Position numbers and translations under genes: made by a program. The notes below the pieces were generated by a model, which was not told where the DNA came from, searched no databases, and worked only from the letters and a program-made list of their open reading frames with translations. A stretch of DNA of 64,000 nt from Otis tarda (Eukaryota > Chordata > Aves > Otidiformes > Otididae), in contig CM048552.1 of NCBI GenBank assembly GCA_026413225.1, positions 215,412,553 to 215,476,552 of the forward strand. Reading direction: 5' to 3'. Positions 62,402-64,000 of this stretch are shown piece by piece. Numbering within the stretch: position 1 is the stretch's first letter; every line of letters begins with the position of its first letter.

Positions 62402-63926
62402 CTGGGAGGAAGGCCGCGTCACGGCGGGGGTCCGGGGAGGGGGCGCGCCGGGATCCCCCCCACCCCGGCCCCGCCGCCGCCCGCTCACCTTGGGGGCCAG
62501 GAGCTGCGAGGATTTGTTCACCACCCACTTCGGCAGGGAGCCTGCGCGGGACGAGAGGAGCCGGGGCTGGGATCGGCAACACCAACGCCAGGCGCGGGAC
62601 CACCGGGACGGCAACGCCAGCACCCCCCCGCCCTGGTCACCCCGGTCACCCTCCTCAGGGACATCCGTCCGGGGAGGGGACAGGGCGAGCAGGGGGGCAA
62701 CCGAGGGAAATCAGGGTCCAACCCAACCCGCTGCTTCGGGGTGACAGAGCCCCACCCGCAGGGTGACAGAGCCCCACCCGCAGGGTGACCAACACCTAAT
62801 CAGAGGGTGATAGACCCCCTAACTGCAGGGTGACAGACCCCCAACCACAGGGTGACAGACCCCCCCACTGGAGGGTGACAAACCCCCCAACTGCAGGGTG
62901 ACAGACCCCCACCCACAGGGTGACAGGCCCCCCAACCGCAGGGTGACCAACACCTAATCAGAGGGTGATAGATCCCCTAACTGCAGGGTGACAGACCCCC
63001 AACCACAGGGTGACAGACCCCCCCACTGGAGGGTGACAAACCCCCTACCTGCAGGGTGACAGACCCCCACCCGCAGGGTGACAGAGCCCCCAACTGGAGG
63101 GTGACAGACCCCCCACCCACAGGGTGACAGAGCCCCACCCGCAGGGTGACAGAGCCCCCAACTGCAGGGTGAGACCCCCACCCACAGGGTGACAGACCCC
63201 CCACCCACAGGGTGACAGACTCCCCACCCGCAGGGTGACCACCCCCAAGGGCAGGGCTGGGGTGGGCTGAGCCCTGGGGCGCGGGAGCGGGGGTCCCCCC
63301 CTTTACTTTTGAGGGTCTCCCCTTCCTCCCGGGGGCCCCCCCTACCTCTGGGGTCCACCTGAGCCAGGTAGGTGATGGTGCAGCTCTTGGCTCCCGTCCC
63401 CTCGATGAGGTACCCGGTCTGGATGGAGACGGCTCGCACCATGTCCTTGCGGGGGGGGTACTTCTGTGGGGCGGGGCGGGGCGGGGGGGTGACACGGGGG
63501 CCGGCGGCAGCGTGGGGCACAGCCAGCCCCCCGCCCCGCGCCCCCCTGGACTCACGGGGTGTTTGACGGAGTAGTTCATGATGATGTAGTCGGAGCCCAT
63601 GGGCAGCCAGGAGCGCAGCGTCACCACGTCCCGGTTCTTCAGGGGCTTGGGGCACCTCCCTGGGGACGGCGTGGGGCTGGGGACACCGCTCCGGGGTCCA
63701 CGCCTGCCCCCCAGCCCCTCCCAAACCGGTACCCGGGCTCCTCCCAGCGCGCCCCCCCTCCCCGGGCCCCCTCCTCACAGGCGTAGTAGCCCACGTCGGA
63801 GTTGACGGTCAGCTTGCCGATGTCGAAGGTCTCGATGACGTTGGTGTCCCATTTTTTCCGGTACTCGATGTCATGCAGGACGTCGTAGAGCGTCTCCGCC
63901 GCCACGTCCTTGCACTCCATCCTGCA
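62174..63926 (-). CDS. STARD10: STARD10 C-terminal part, five coding exons (5' end outside window)
   Basis: STARD10 (PCTP-like) is a cytosolic START-domain protein that binds and transfers phosphatidylcholine and phosphatidylethanolamine between membranes. The five exons give 216 codons plus stop in consistent phase. They correspond to human residues from about 70 to the end of the 291-residue protein. Conserved blocks: CRMECKDVAAETLYDVLHDI, EYRKKWDTNVIETFDI, RCPKPLKNRDVVTLRSWLPM, YIIMNYSVKHP, KYPPRKDMVRAVSIQTGYLI, SLPKWVVNKSSQLLAPK, KPWLFPEQ, HADSLENIDESA. The tail has an acidic SDEDS serine motif where human Ser284 is phosphorylated by CK2 to reduce membrane binding. The N-terminal about 70 residues and the promoter lie beyond 64000. 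Confidence 0.95.
62489..62541 (-). CDS. STARD10: STARD10 internal exon: START C-terminal helix
   Basis: 53 nt: GSLPKWVVNKSSQLLAPK, the LPxWVVN segment at the START C-terminal helix. Acceptor CCGCGCAG, donor AAG|GTGAGC. Confidence 0.94.
62740..63240. repeat. STARD10: Minisatellite in STARD10 intron, about 23-bp unit
   Basis: About 21 copies of CAGGGTGACAGACCCCCAAC-type units in the intron between the last three exons (62542-63345). A roughly 180-bp block (from CAGGGTGACCAACACCTAAT) is itself duplicated at about 62780 and 62940. Confidence 0.92.
63346..63463 (-). CDS. STARD10: STARD10 internal exon: START
   Basis: 118 nt: KYPPRKDMVRAVSIQTGYLI, EGTGAKSCTITYLAQVDPR (human KYPPRKDLVRAVSIQTGYLI). 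Acceptor CCCCACAG, donor G|GTAGGG. Confidence 0.95.
63556..63659 (-). CDS. STARD10: STARD10 internal exon: START middle
   Basis: 104 nt. The split Trp codon is completed, then RCPKPLKNRDVVTLRSWLPM, SDYIIMNYSVKHP. Acceptor GTCCCCAG, donor CCC|GTGAGT. Confidence 0.95.
63779..63926 (-). CDS. STARD10: STARD10 internal exon: START N-terminal half
   Basis: 148 nt encoding CRMECKDVAAETLYDVLHDI EYRKKWDTNVIETFDIGKLT ...GYYA. Acceptor CGTGCAG (63927-63929), donor T|GTGAGG. Incoming phase is 0. Human has CRMECCDVPAETLYDVLHDI. Confidence 0.95.
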
Positions 63927-64000
63927 CTGCACGGGGGGAGAAATCGTCCCAGGTGGGAGGGCGGCCGCGGGGACCCCCGGGTGGGAGGGTCGCCAGCCCC

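Overview
This is vertebrate nuclear DNA, most likely from a bird. It carries two 5'-truncated CR1 LINE 3' ends, an old MIR-type SINE relic, very high GC and CpG content, short introns, and an unusual density of minisatellites. The gene order is that of human 11q13.4. Species and chromosome cannot be read from the sequence.

Three genes lie head to tail on the minus strand. At the right edge (62.17-63.93 kb) are the last five coding exons of STARD10, a START-domain phospholipid transfer protein whose 5' exons lie beyond the window. Its poly(A) signal is near 61.32 kb. From 54.40 kb down to 24.92 kb is the complete coding part of ARAP1, a phosphoinositide-regulated dual GTPase-activating protein with the order SAM, PH, PH, ArfGAP, ankyrin, PH, PH, RhoGAP, RA, PH. 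I traced 33 coding exons. All GT/AG junctions and reading-frame phases agree except for one 1-nt shortfall in coding exon 1 (homopolymer at 53823-53828). Allowing for that base, the protein is about 1,476 residues, against 1,450 in human. The ARAP1 stop codon is at 24924-24926 and an ATTAAA signal at 24253-24258. At 10590-10657 is the first coding exon of PDE2A (isoform-3 type, with the acylated MGQxCGHSILC start). It sits under a CpG-rich promoter region, so positions 1-10589 are PDE2A intron 1.

The rest is non-coding. PDE2A intron 1 has four tandem arrays, among them a degenerate telomere-like hexamer field at 5.26-6.15 kb. It also has two compact clusters of homeodomain/bZIP motifs that could be enhancers. 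The PDE2A-ARAP1 intergenic stretch (11.2-24.2 kb) has a 44-bp x16 array just upstream of the PDE2A promoter, a MIR relic, a polypyrimidine tract, a 20-bp array rich in CACGTG E-boxes, a GGATG array and an 8-bp array. Most ARAP1 introns longer than about 600 bp carry their own distinct tandem array. The ARAP1-STARD10 intergenic region (about 54.8-61.3 kb) has a CpG-rich promoter zone followed by purine-rich and other arrays.

Functionally, STARD10 moves PC/PE between membranes, ARAP1 reads PIP3 and turns off Arf and Rho GTPases, and PDE2A hydrolyses cAMP/cGMP at membranes. They share a neighbourhood rather than an operon-like pathway. The human ARAP1-STARD10 interval is a known type 2 diabetes association locus, so its non-coding elements have regulatory interest. 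Many long apparent ORFs in the window are artefacts of stop-free tandem repeats. I did not call them genes.
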